25,325 bases of DNA, taken from NCBI GenBank assembly GCA_904501935.1, contig CAJGDA010000007.1:1-25325 (forward strand), read 5' to 3'. Numbering within the stretch: the first letter of the stretch is position 1; the number at the start of each line of letters is the position of its first letter. This document shows positions 8,239 to 16,790 of this stretch, piece by piece. The notes below the pieces were generated by a model. The model worked only from the letters and a program-made list of their open reading frames with translations. It was not told where the DNA came from and did not search any database. Source of the stretch: an uncultured Methanobrevibacter sp. (lineage in GTDB: Archaea > Methanobacteriota > Methanobacteria > Methanobacteriales > Methanobacteriaceae). Made by a program: the position numbers and the translations under genes.

Positions 8239-8444
8239 TTTCCAACATATCGAATACTTGTTTTTAGCCATTATCAAATTAATTTTTATTTAATAACTAG
8301 TAGACTTCTTCAACGTTGATGTAATTTCATCGATTCATATATAAAATTTCAAAAAAAGTTTCAATCTCATTAGTTGATAAACAGCAAAAAAGGTCTTTAA
8401 AATTCATTTGTTCTCTCAAATTTTTTCACAAAAATCTGAATAAT

Positions 8445-8485
8445 AAAAAAAAGTATTAAGAAGATTATCTTCCAAATCTTCTTAA
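8445..8485 (-). terminator. Hairpin terminator of the first adhesin gene
   Basis: On the minus strand an 11-bp perfect stem (arms 8475-8485 and 8456-8466, TTAAGAAGATT and its complement) with an 8-nt loop is followed by a run of eight T (8445-8452). The stem is built from the last codons (LRRF region) and the stop codon region, so the coding end doubles as terminator. Confidence 0.65.
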
Positions 8486-11400
8486 TTGAGTGAATCCAAG
8501 TGCAACAAAAGCAAATAACAATGCAATGATTGGATTTCCAGTTTCATTAACACCTGATTCAGTTTTTAAATGTTCAATTTTATTTTTCTGTGTGTTATTC
8601 TCATTAGCCAATACCTTGATAGTATCAGTTGTGTTTATAGGAACATATTTCTCATCACCGGAATAGTAAATTTTGATTTCATATGACCCTGCCTTAATGC
8701 TGGACAAATCGAATACTGCTTTACCATTAATAACCGGTTGAGTATATGTTTTTCCATCGATTTCTATTCTTACACTGCCTGTTGCATCATCAGGGAGATC
8801 AATAATGAGTTTGCCATCACTAAGTTTTGAAACAATTGATGGAGTAACCTTTTTAACCTCGAAAGTGGTTGTTAGATTGCTTGGCAAGTACTTATCATCC
8901 CCGCTATAAGTTACATGAACCTCGTATTCTCCTGCACTAAGTTTTGAAACAATGACTTGTGCAACGCCATTTACAACAGGAATGTCATTATAGTCTTTAC
9001 TGCCAACTGTAACATTTACACTGCCTCCTGCATCATCTGCTCCAACGTAGATATCTATGACTCCTTTTTCAGAAACATAAATATCACTTGCATTTAGAAC
9101 GATACTTGAAGGGATTTTGTTTACAGCAAGAGTGGCTGTTTTTGCTGAAGAACTATAATTACCGTTAGTATTTGCTGTTACGTTAACTATATAATTACCT
9201 GCAGGCAAATCTGGAACAATAATGTTTTCACCAGGTTGAATAGTGCCGTTAACTACTATGTTGCCATCTTCATCAATAATTGCATAAGTAATGCTGGTGG
9301 CATTTTCACTAGTAACCGGGATGATGATAGAATCTCCAACATTTACTTCAATGTCTTCTACATTTACAGATGAATTGGCACGATTAACAGTGAGTGTAGA
9401 GACATAATTTGCTGTGACATAATTGTCCTCAGGAACAGTAGTTAAATTAACTTTATAATCGCCTACACTTAATTTTAAACCAGAAATAATTCCATTAGAG
9501 CTATCTAACCCTCTTAAAATAGAAAGAACACCAGGTTCAACAGTGCCATTAACTACAATTTTACCTTTTTCGTCAATGATTTGATAATTAACACTTATTG
9601 CCCCGATACTAGTAACTTTAATGCGAATTTCCTCACCGTAAATTACACTGACATCTTCTGCACTAACAAAGGAAGGAGCACGATCAACCGTAATCTTTGA
9701 GACATTATTTACTGAAACATGATTACTATCAGTAATTGTTGTTAAGTTAACTGTATATTCACCCGCAGCTAAAGCCAAACCTGTAATGTCCTCTCCGACT
9801 TTTATAGTGCCATTGGCCACAACTTCATTGTTCTCATCAATGATTTGATAAGTGATTTGTGTGGCGTTAATGCTGGTAACTGGAACTGTGACTTCATCAC
9901 CGTAAGTTACACTGACATCTTCTGCACTAACAAAGGAAGGAGCACGATTAACAGTAATCTTTGAGACATTGTTTACTGAAACATGATTACTATCAGTAAT
10001 TGTTGTTAGGTTAACAGTATATTTACCTACAGCTAAAGCCAAACCTGTAATGTCCTCTCCGGCCTTTATAGTGCCATTGGCCACGATCTTGTTGTTTTTA
10101 TCAAGGATTTGATAATCAATGCCTGTGGCGTTAATGCTGGTAACCGGTATGGTGATTTCTTCACCTAAAGTTACGCTGACATCTTCTGCACTAACTGATG
10201 AATGGGCAGGTTTGACAGTGATTTTTGAGACGTTATTTGCTGAGTAATAGATTATATCAGTAATTGTTGTTAGGTTAACTGTGTATTTGCCGACATCTAA
10301 AACCAAACCTGTAATGTCCTCTCCGGCTTTGATAGTGCCGTTGGCCACGTTTTCATTGTTATCATCAATGATTTGATAAGCAATGCCTGTGGCATTAATG
10401 CTAGTAACAGGAACAGTAATGTCCGCACCGTAAGTTACGCTAATGTCTTCTGCACTAACAAAAGACTCCCATTTATAAATTTCCACTGAAACAGTGAGAT
10501 TAGATGCACAATAACAACCATCACCATCAAATATCATTTCAATAGTATAATTTCCATCAGAAACAAGTGGAAGTCTATATGAAACTAGCCCATTCTTATC
10601 TGTAGTGAAGTTTTCAGTTTGACTATTGAATTTAACAGCAATTGTCTTATTGCCCAATCCCTTATTGCCATCAGATAAAGTTAAATTGGAATAAGTTCCG
10701 TCTATAACATCTGATAGTGAAACTGTTAAATTATCGGCGATGAACTCAGTTTCTTTAGCGGTTACAGTTAAATTATTTTCAATATCCTCAACATAAAACT
10801 TGGTATCCCGATATTTAGTAGTAACATCATATTTTCCTTGAGGCAATTCTATATTAAACTCAGCAACACCATTTTCATCTGTAGTAGCTTTAAACGAAAG
10901 ATTTTCAATACATGCGTAAAGAGTTACATTGTTTACAGGGTCTCCAAACTCATCATATGCAGTAACTATGAATAATTGGCCGTCACCATATATTTTTTCC
11001 AAATCTGAAGCGGATAAAGTAACTATCATTATTGGTAGGTTATCATAGACAGTTGCAGCACCGGTGAAGTAAACAGAATAATCGCCAAAGAGTTTTTTAG
11101 CTATGAGGTAATTATCATGAACTGTACCGTCTGAATCTGCCATATCGACTGTGTAATTACTTGCAGTTTTAATATTGTTATCAATAATGGTTGCAGTTCC
11201 TTCATGGTATTTGATACCAATGTCGGTTGATTCAATAACATTGTCCGCAATAGTGGAGTTTCCTTTAACAGAAATTGCCATTGAATTTTTAGGTGTTAAA
11301 GGATCACCAGTAGGATCATCGCCCACGTTAGTACCTAAAACAATAATTTCATTGCCTGAAATTTCACCGTCATCATAAATACTTACTACAACACCGTAAG

Positions 11401-13693
11401 TGTAGTTACCTGTAGCATAAAGAGTGTTGTTAATTACACAAGGATTATTCTGTACTAACTCAAAAGCATCAGCAAGATAACCATGAACATCAATTTTATT
11501 GTTGCTGTATGTAACTGTATCCACAGAATCAGACCTTGAACCGTCAGAAAAGATACCATATGCGGAAGGAGCATTAACAGATATTATATTATCATCTACA
11601 AGACCGTAAAAGGAAGGTTCAGCGACATCAATACCATGGCCAAGATTAATTTCTGAAGTTAAAGTTATATTGTTTCCGCTTACTTCGAAACCTTCAGCAG
11701 CCACAGTAATACCGTAGGCAAAAGCATGACCTTCGACCTCAATGGTGTTGTTAGCAATTAAAACATCTTTAGATGAAGCATCTTCATCGCTTCTAACGCT
11801 TACAGCATATATTGAATCATAACCGTGAGCTGTAGTGACAGTATAGTATTCTAAATCTATAATGTTATCTACAAATTCCAAATCTTCACAGTAATAGAAA
11901 ACAATACCTTCAGACATGGCAATAGCATCCCCTGTATCCTGATTATAACGTTCATCAACAGAAGGAAGGTAAAAATCAAAGGCGTTGCCTGTAACTACAA
12001 TATTGGTGGCAGGAAAAAGTTCATCTTCATCACCTTCAATACGAATACCATTGTTTATAACGCCACCAACATCACTTTCAAAAAGAATGTCATTGTTTAT
12101 GATGGTTATATTATCTACATCTTTAGCATAGATTCCGTAACTGTCGATTAAAGCAGAACCAGTTATAACACCAATTGTATTGTAATCTATGACAACTCCG
12201 CCTTTTTCGGCAATATTAATACCTATATTGGATGAACTGATATAGTTATCTCTGATTACTGCTTCACCTTTAATGGAGATACCCATTGAATTTTTAGGCA
12301 TTAAAGGGTCACCAGTAGGATCATCGCCCACGTTAGTACCTAAAACAATAATTTCATTTCCGGTGATTATTCCTGAATCACGGATACTTGTTACAATTCC
12401 GTAAGTGTAGTTACCATTAGCATAAATGGTATTTGAAACAATGGTCGGATTACATTCAACTATTTCCATGCCTCCGGAAAGGTAACCATCAACAGAAATA
12501 GCGTTATTGCAATATTCAATATCCTCAATAGCCCCTAAGTACTGGTAAGAGTATATACCATATGCATCAGGACCGGCAACAACAATTTTGTTATAACCTA
12601 CACTACCTGAACTTGAAGGACCGTCAATATCGATACCATGAGCAAGATAGTTTTCGGAAATTGAGGTTATATTGTTTCCGTAAACTTCAAATTCATCAGC
12701 ACATACATAAACAGCGTATGCACAGTCATAACCTTCAATAAAAATTGTGTTGTTGGCAATTAAAACATCAGAAGATTGGACATCCCTAAAAGAATAGGCG
12801 TCGCTTCTAACGCTTACTGCAAATAAAGTATCGTAACCGTAAGCTGTAGTGACATCCCCATATTTTAAATTTACACGGTTGTCTGTAAATTGCAAGTCTT
12901 CACAGTAATAGAAAACAATACCTTCAGTCCAGACAGTTGAAGCCCAGGTATCCTTATCATAACTTACATCAACAGAAGGAAGGTAAAAATCAAAGGCGTT
13001 GCCTGAAACTACAATACTGCTAGCAGGAGTTCCTTCTTTATCGTCGCCTTCAATACGAACAGGATTATTAACAACAGTACCATTAGTATTTCCATCATAG
13101 ACTATGGTGTTATCAATAATCTGTAAGTTGTCCGGAGCCTTGGCATAAATTCCATATGAATCTAAATCGGCATTAGACGTGAACTCCAGATAGTTATTAG
13201 ATATGACTATATTGTCTCCATTTATTATGATACCATAAGGAGTATTTTTCTGGAAAACTGAAAATCCGTTAAGATTTACATCACTTGAATTGATTACAAT
13301 ACCCATACCATTAAAAACGGCATCGCCATTACCGGTGAATGTAATAGGTCTATTTATAGTAACCTGACTTATACCATAAAAATCTTCAAATTCACCCCAA
13401 AAAATCAACTCATCATAAGTGACATTATCCCTTAATACACCCTGTTTATCAAAGTAATTGAAGAAGGTATCATTTATCACAACGTTGCCAGCCTCATCAG
13501 AATATGCTGTCGAATCATCACTTGATTTGATAGCGGTACTATCGTCAGCGCATGATAAGACATTCTCTTCAACAGGCATCTCATCAGATACCTCAGATAA
13601 AGTAGCATTATCAGAATTTGCAAAAGCAGCGCTGGCTGACAACATTACTATGCAAAGTAATGTGAATGAAATAACTAAATATTTTACTTTAAT
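8465..13693 (-). CDS. Giant adhesin-like protein: beta-helix, Ig-like repeats, C-terminal anchor; apparent AUU start
   Basis: About 1742 residues, secreted and probably wall- or membrane-bound. The first ATG (13643-13645) cuts a signal peptide in half. Extending in frame gives IKVKYLVISFTLLCIV then MLSASAAFA/NS, a textbook signal with AFA cleavage. No ATG, GTG or TTG occurs between the upstream in-frame TAA and 13645; ATT at 13691-13693 sits seven bases after GGGG of GGGGTGA, so I place the start there. Residues about 60-885 are NosD/PbH1-type right-handed beta-helix repeats, including a roughly 335-residue internal duplication. Residues about 885-1080 are two Ig-like domains, about 1081-1535 five tandem repeats of 88-100 residues, then two Big_3-like domains. 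The end reads ETGNPI, a hydrophobic stretch, then LRRFGR. Many N-x-S/T sequons. Probably binds host, plant or partner cells; unproven. Confidence 0.9.
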   Translation of the reverse strand: MKVKYLVISFTLLCIVMLSASAAFANSDNATLSEVSDEMPVEENVLSCADDSTAIKSSDDSTAYSDEAGNVVINDTFFNYFDKQGVLRDNVTYDELIFWGEFEDFYGISQVTINRPITFTGNGDAVFNGMGIVINSSDVNLNGFSVFQKNTPYGIIINGDNIVISNNYLEFTSNADLDSYGIYAKAPDNLQIIDNTIVYDGNTNGTVVNNPVRIEGDDKEGTPASSIVVSGNAFDFYLPSVDVSYDKDTWASTVWTEGIVFYYCEDLQFTDNRVNLKYGDVTTAYGYDTLFAVSVRSDAYSFRDVQSSDVLIANNTIFIEGYDCAYAVYVCADEFEVYGNNITSISENYLAHGIDIDGPSSSGSVGYNKIVVAGPDAYGIYSYQYLGAIEDIEYCNNAISVDGYLSGGMEIVECNPTIVSNTIYANGNYTYGIVTSIRDSGIITGNEIIVLGTNVGDDPTGDPLMPKNSMGISIKGEAVIRDNYISSSNIGINIAEKGGVVIDYNTIGVITGSALIDSYGIYAKDVDNITIINNDILFESDVGGVINNGIRIEGDEDELFPATNIVVTGNAFDFYLPSVDERYNQDTGDAIAMSEGIVFYYCEDLEFVDNIIDLEYYTVTTAHGYDSIYAVSVRSDEDASSKDVLIANNTIEVEGHAFAYGITVAAEGFEVSGNNITLTSEINLGHGIDVAEPSFYGLVDDNIISVNAPSAYGIFSDGSRSDSVDTVTYSNNKIDVHGYLADAFELVQNNPCVINNTLYATGNYTYGVVVSIYDDGEISGNEIIVLGTNVGDDPTGDPLTPKNSMAISVKGNSTIADNVIESTDIGIKYHEGTATIIDNNIKTASNYTVDMADSDGTVHDNYLIAKKLFGDYSVYFTGAATVYDNLPIMIVTLSASDLEKIYGDGQLFIVTAYDEFGDPVNNVTLYACIENLSFKATTDENGVAEFNIELPQGKYDVTTKYRDTKFYVEDIENNLTVTAKETEFIADNLTVSLSDVIDGTYSNLTLSDGNKGLGNKTIAVKFNSQTENFTTDKNGLVSYRLPLVSDGNYTIEMIFDGDGCYCASNLTVSVEIYKWESFVSAEDISVTYGADITVPVTSINATGIAYQIIDDNNENVANGTIKAGEDITGLVLDVGKYTVNLTTITDIIYYSANNVSKITVKPAHSSVSAEDVSVTLGEEITIPVTSINATGIDYQILDKNNKIVANGTIKAGEDITGLALAVGKYTVNLTTITDSNHVSVNNVSKITVNRAPSFVSAEDVSVTYGDEVTVPVTSINATQITYQIIDENNEVVANGTIKVGEDITGLALAAGEYTVNLTTITDSNHVSVNNVSKITVDRAPSFVSAEDVSVIYGEEIRIKVTSIGAISVNYQIIDEKGKIVVNGTVEPGVLSILRGLDSSNGIISGLKLSVGDYKVNLTTVPEDNYVTANYVSTLTVNRANSSVNVEDIEVNVGDSIIIPVTSENATSITYAIIDEDGNIVVNGTIQPGENIIVPDLPAGNYIVNVTANTNGNYSSSAKTATLAVNKIPSSIVLNASDIYVSEKGVIDIYVGADDAGGSVNVTVGSKDYNDIPVVNGVAQVIVSKLSAGEYEVHVTYSGDDKYLPSNLTTTFEVKKVTPSIVSKLSDGKLIIDLPDDATGSVRIEIDGKTYTQPVINGKAVFDLSSIKAGSYEIKIYYSGDEKYVPINTTDTIKVLANENNTQKNKIEHLKTESGVNETGNPIIALLFAFVALGFTQLRRFGR
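9361..10460 (-). repeat. Tandem 264-bp Ig-domain repeats
   Basis: The boundary motif VSAED-V/I-SV recurs at plus-strand positions 10453, 10189, 9925, 9661 and, diverged, 9361. The first three intervals are exactly 264 bases (88 codons); the fourth is 300, i.e. 36 bases longer. Over the first ~90 bases, copies beginning at 9661 and 9925 differ at only about four positions, indicating recent duplication or conversion. Confidence 0.85.
11190..13205 (-). repeat. About 1-kb tandem duplication in the beta-helix region
   Basis: Two adjacent copies with a spacing of 1005-1018 bases. The stretch 11281-11356 recurs at 12286-12361 with about four differences in 76 bases. The protein pattern NAFDFYLPSVD and SEGIVFYYCEDL / TEGIVFYYCEDL recurs in both. 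Boundaries are approximate. Confidence 0.8.
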
Positions 13694-13697
13694 TTTT

Positions 13698-13704
13698 TCA
13701 CCCC
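13698..13704 (-). promoter_or_regulatory. Shine-Dalgarno GGGGTGA deciding the adhesin start
   Basis: GGGGTGA on the minus strand, four bases before ATT (13691-13693) and 52 bases before the first ATG, too far to serve the ATG. It is the best ribosome-binding match in the leader. Confidence 0.65.
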
Positions 13705-13741
13705 TAACTTTACTGCTAATTTAAAAAATTGTTCAACATAA

Positions 13742-13762
13742 TCAATTACAATTTTTAATTGA
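13742..13762. promoter_or_regulatory. Inverted repeat in the adhesin leader
   Basis: TCAATTA, seven bases, TAATTGA. It lies just downstream of a possible TATA element (TTTAAATATA on the minus strand, 13789-13798), near the expected transcription start, so it might be an operator. In AT-rich DNA it may be chance. Confidence 0.3.
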
Positions 13763-13830
13763 CTATAACTAATCTTATTATATTTAAATATATTTAAACA
13801 TTTTTAAAATAAGGGAAAGACTGCAAAAAA

Positions 13831-14967
13831 TTAAAAGTTTTCCAAACATTCTTCTTTCAAGAAAAATGCATCCTCATTATCAGGATTTCTAAGCAATACC
13901 TTGTTGAAACTGTCAACAGCCTCTTCAAACTTGCCCAATTCCATTAATACAACACCTTTATTGAGTAAAAAATCAATGTTATTTTTTTCTAAAGATATTG
14001 CCTTATTAAAACATTCTAATGCTTCATCAAATTTGCCCAAATCAATATATGCGTTACCCATCCTATTAATTGCGCCGGCATCCATTTCAGAATCGTCCAA
14101 ACAAACTTCAACAGCCTTATCAAAAGATTCAATAGCTTCTTCCAACATTCCCATATCAGTCAATAGATTTCCGCGTGAATTCCAAACCTCAGGGTTTTCG
14201 CCATCAAGGACTATCAGTTTATCATAGACCCTTAACGCCTGGTCATATCTCCCAAGCATTTCTAAAATGAATCCTCTCCAATAAAGAACAATCGGACTGC
14301 TTGGCCTGTAATTGTATGCAATTGTGCTGACTTTATATGCCTCATTAATATTTCCGGAATTGAGAAGTGCAATTGCCTTGTTATTTAAAATGTAGATGTT
14401 GTCAGGTTCAATTTCAAGTGCCTTATCATAACATTCTATAGCATCAATGAATCTGCCCAACCTTGACAAATTATCCCCCTGCTTGTTTAGCAAATAAACA
14501 TCGTTAGGGTCAAGCCTCAAAGCAGCATCATAACACATTGTGGACTTGTCGAATTTACCGCTGTCAAATAGAATGTCTGCTCTTTTAGTAATCATGGCCT
14601 TTTCATCTATTTTGTCACCTTTCCAATCATCAATGTGGATTTTTTCAAAATATATTATTTGAAATTCTTCTGAAGGATCGATTCTTCCACCATACATCTT
14701 TTTAAATTCCTTCATCATATCGTTGGAATCCTTAAATCCTTCCTGACGAGCCAATTCATCATTGCCTTCAATCTCTTCAAAAGAAATAGTTTCAATATCT
14801 GTGACAAAAGCTTCAAAAATCTTCATTTTTTCTTTTGAAACTAAATTCCAATAACAATAAAGCCTGTCTCCAACTTTAAGAGGAGTCTTCCATGCTTTAC
14901 GGATAGTTCTGGTTTTTTTACCAGTGATAACATCAATGTCATTACTTGAAAATGATAAAATTGGCAT
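13831..14967 (-). CDS. ASCH-domain protein with TPR repeats
   Basis: A 378-residue cytosolic protein of two parts. Residues about 1-110 resemble an ASCH domain: early KKTRTIRKAW, a VGDRLYCYWNL strand, AFVTDIETISFEEI, and the EGF-x-D helix (ARQEGFKDSNDMM) typical of ASCH proteins, which bind RNA or modified nucleosides in known cases. Residues about 125-378 form roughly seven tetratricopeptide repeats with the W/L-G-Y/F-A-x-x-A pattern (for example GRFIDAIECYDKALEIEPDN, GKFDEALECFNKAI), a protein-interaction scaffold. No membrane segment. It starts 12 bases after the radical SAM gene's stop, with GGAGAG overlapping that stop, and ends the five-gene operon; a T-run directly follows its TAA. The partner and role are unknown. 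Confidence 0.8.
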   Translation of the reverse strand: MPILSFSSNDIDVITGKKTRTIRKAWKTPLKVGDRLYCYWNLVSKEKMKIFEAFVTDIETISFEEIEGNDELARQEGFKDSNDMMKEFKKMYGGRIDPSEEFQIIYFEKIHIDDWKGDKIDEKAMITKRADILFDSGKFDKSTMCYDAALRLDPNDVYLLNKQGDNLSRLGRFIDAIECYDKALEIEPDNIYILNNKAIALLNSGNINEAYKVSTIAYNYRPSSPIVLYWRGFILEMLGRYDQALRVYDKLIVLDGENPEVWNSRGNLLTDMGMLEEAIESFDKAVEVCLDDSEMDAGAINRMGNAYIDLGKFDEALECFNKAISLEKNNIDFLLNKGVVLMELGKFEEAVDSFNKVLLRNPDNEDAFFLKEECLENF

Positions 14968-14979
14968 TTTAAGACTCTC

Positions 14980-15687
14980 CTATTCTATTACTTTTTCTCC
15001 GAATTCCGCAGACTTGACTTTAACAATACCGTCAAAATAGGGTTTGATTTCCCTTGCTAATTTCTCCAAATCATGAGGATTTGGAACTTCCACTTTTTCC
15101 AATGCAGGGTCTAGAACATTTTTGTTTCTGAACTGTTGAATTGTATAAATGTCAGCTTCGATTTCATCTACAAGGTTGATTATATCCTTTTTTGTATGTA
15201 ATGTCGGAACATATGTTGTTCTAGCTTCAAGATTGACTCCTGCCTCATTTATCAAATCCATTGACTTTTTAACTTGAAATCCAACATTTGCTCCTGTAAT
15301 CTTTTTATATTTTGAAAATGTTGTCTTTACATCAAGAGAGACAAAATCCAATAAATTCAAATCCAATATTTCTTTAAGCTTATCAGGATAAATTCCACTT
15401 GTATCCAATTTAGTTTTTAAACCTATTTGGCGAACATATTTCAATATATCTATTACTGCATCAGTTTGCACCAATGGCTCCCCACCGGAAATCACAATGG
15501 CATCTAAAAAATCCGCTGAAGAGTCTATTTCATATTTTACCTTTTCAAAAGACCATTCAGTATCATCTTCCAAAAGCTCAACATTATGACAATATCTGCA
15601 AGCCAACGGGCATTTGGACATGAAAATGACCAAAGACATATTTCCATGAAATTCAACAGAAGATATTACAGTTCCACCAATATACAT
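14980..15687 (-). CDS. Radical SAM protein, anaerobic NrdG-like activating enzyme
   Basis: A 235-residue radical SAM protein. The [4Fe-4S] cysteines are C26, C30 and C33 in SKCPLACRYCHN (CX3CX2C), followed by the SAM-binding VISGGEPLVQ. It resembles the group annotated as anaerobic ribonucleoside-triphosphate reductase activating proteins (TIGR02495 type), which make a glycyl radical on a partner. No glycyl-radical enzyme lies in this window, so the substrate is open. Its ATG overlaps the hisC stop by one base, giving translational coupling, and the ASCH-TPR gene follows directly. The neighbours give no clear pathway; a distinct radical SAM function on RNA or protein is possible. Confidence 0.85.
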   Translation of the reverse strand: MYIGGTVISSVEFHGNMSLVIFMSKCPLACRYCHNVELLEDDTEWSFEKVKYEIDSSADFLDAIVISGGEPLVQTDAVIDILKYVRQIGLKTKLDTSGIYPDKLKEILDLNLLDFVSLDVKTTFSKYKKITGANVGFQVKKSMDLINEAGVNLEARTTYVPTLHTKKDIINLVDEIEADIYTIQQFRNKNVLDPALEKVEVPNPHDLEKLAREIKPYFDGIVKVKSAEFGEKVIE

Positions 15688-16787
15688 TAGCTTAAAACCT
15701 CTTTTAATATTTCAATGAACTTTTTATCTTCATCTAGAGTGCATATGCTAATTCTAATCCAATATTCATCCAATCCCTTAAATGAAGTACAGTCTCTTAC
15801 GATAATTCCTTTTTTCATAAGTTCTAAAGCCAATTCACTAGCTGTAAAACCAGTTTCTTTAACATTGATTAACATGAAATTAGATTTTGACGGAAATACA
15901 TTCAATCCATCGATTTTTGAAACTTCATCATATAGATACTGTCTTGATTCTATTCCCTTTTTGATGGATTCCTCAATGTATGGCTTATCCCTAAAAGTGT
16001 TGAGGGCCGCTACGAAAGACAATCTTGTGAGTGAAAATACAGGTTTAATCCTGTGCATATATTCAATTATTTCAGCGCAGGCGAGGCCATAACCAATTCT
16101 CATACCTGCAAGACCCAATACCTTTGACATTGTACGGATAATGAAAATGTTGTCAAAATCATTGATCAAATCTTTGTTTGTGACTTCGGAATATTCGAAG
16201 TAAGCCTCATCAATAACAATAAGAACTTCAGGGTTTTTGGAAGCAATATCCATCAACACCTCTTTGTCGATTAAAGTACCGGTTGGATTGTTAGGGCTGC
16301 AGAGGAAAATCATTTTGGTTTTATCGCTGATTGCCTCAAAAATTGAATCAACATCCAATTTGTTTTCATCCAAATCCCATCTAGCATAAACTGGAACCGC
16401 ACCATACTGCTTCAGCAAATATTCGTAATACATATAGGACGGTAAAGGGACAATGAACTCATCGCCCTCATTAATAAAAGTTTTTGCTAAAACATCGATT
16501 ATTTCATCAGCTCCATCTCCACCTATGATGACCTGTGAATCTTCAACACCTGAATAGCTAGCAATTTCTGCCACCAGTTCATGCAATTGAGATTCAGGAT
16601 ATCTGTTTATTGATTTTATTTCATCTTTAATGGCTTCCATGGCTTTGAGGGATGGACCCCATGGATTTTCATTAGATCCCAACTTGATAATGTCTTCCTT
16701 TTTCAAGTTGAAGTCCTGTGCGATTTCATCCTGAGACCTGCCGGGAACATATGAATCCATTTCATCTACAATTTTTCTTGCCTTCAT
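15687..16787 (-). CDS. hisC: Histidinol-phosphate aminotransferase
   Basis: A 366-residue fold-type I PLP aminotransferase that converts imidazole acetol phosphate to histidinol phosphate with glutamate, in histidine synthesis. Family marks: LGSNENPWGPS near residue 37, CSPNNPTGT near 163-171, VIDEAYFEY, and the PLP lysine K222 in TMSKVLGLAGMRIGYGLA, with the phosphate-binding Arg just after. Related enzymes act on other imidazole or aromatic keto acids, so specificity is inferred. It begins three bases after the carbonic-anhydrase-like gene, with only a weak GGAAGA ribosome site, and overlaps the radical SAM gene by one base. Confidence 0.93.
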   Translation of the reverse strand: MKARKIVDEMDSYVPGRSQDEIAQDFNLKKEDIIKLGSNENPWGPSLKAMEAIKDEIKSINRYPESQLHELVAEIASYSGVEDSQVIIGGDGADEIIDVLAKTFINEGDEFIVPLPSYMYYEYLLKQYGAVPVYARWDLDENKLDVDSIFEAISDKTKMIFLCSPNNPTGTLIDKEVLMDIASKNPEVLIVIDEAYFEYSEVTNKDLINDFDNIFIIRTMSKVLGLAGMRIGYGLACAEIIEYMHRIKPVFSLTRLSFVAALNTFRDKPYIEESIKKGIESRQYLYDEVSKIDGLNVFPSKSNFMLINVKETGFTASELALELMKKGIIVRDCTSFKGLDEYWIRISICTLDEDKKFIEILKEVLS

Positions 16788-16790
16788 AAT

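Larger units (their letters stand above)
7889..8464. other. AT-rich gene-free gap between convergent genes
   Basis: About 576 bases with no credible reading frame, tRNA or CRISPR. It contains a perfect 12-bp inverted repeat (7913-7924 and 8227-8238), a near-perfect palindrome at 7986-8004, many A and T runs, and the adhesin terminator at its right end. The length is large for a convergent gap in this otherwise compact window, and it could be a remnant of an inserted element or a 3' untranslated region. Confidence 0.7.

Noticed and set aside
9361..10460. CRISPR-like array suggested by regular repeats
   Set aside because: The 264-base period, continuous reading frame and protein-level conservation show tandem Ig domains; there are no short direct repeats with unique spacers.
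8465..13693. Frameshift or decay in the giant adhesin
   Set aside because: The frame is open for over 1700 codons with intact domains and C-terminal tail; only the start codon is unusual.
13458..13724. Plus-strand 88-codon reading frame over the adhesin start
   Set aside because: It is the antisense shadow of the signal peptide and N-terminus, with no ribosome site or recognisable product.
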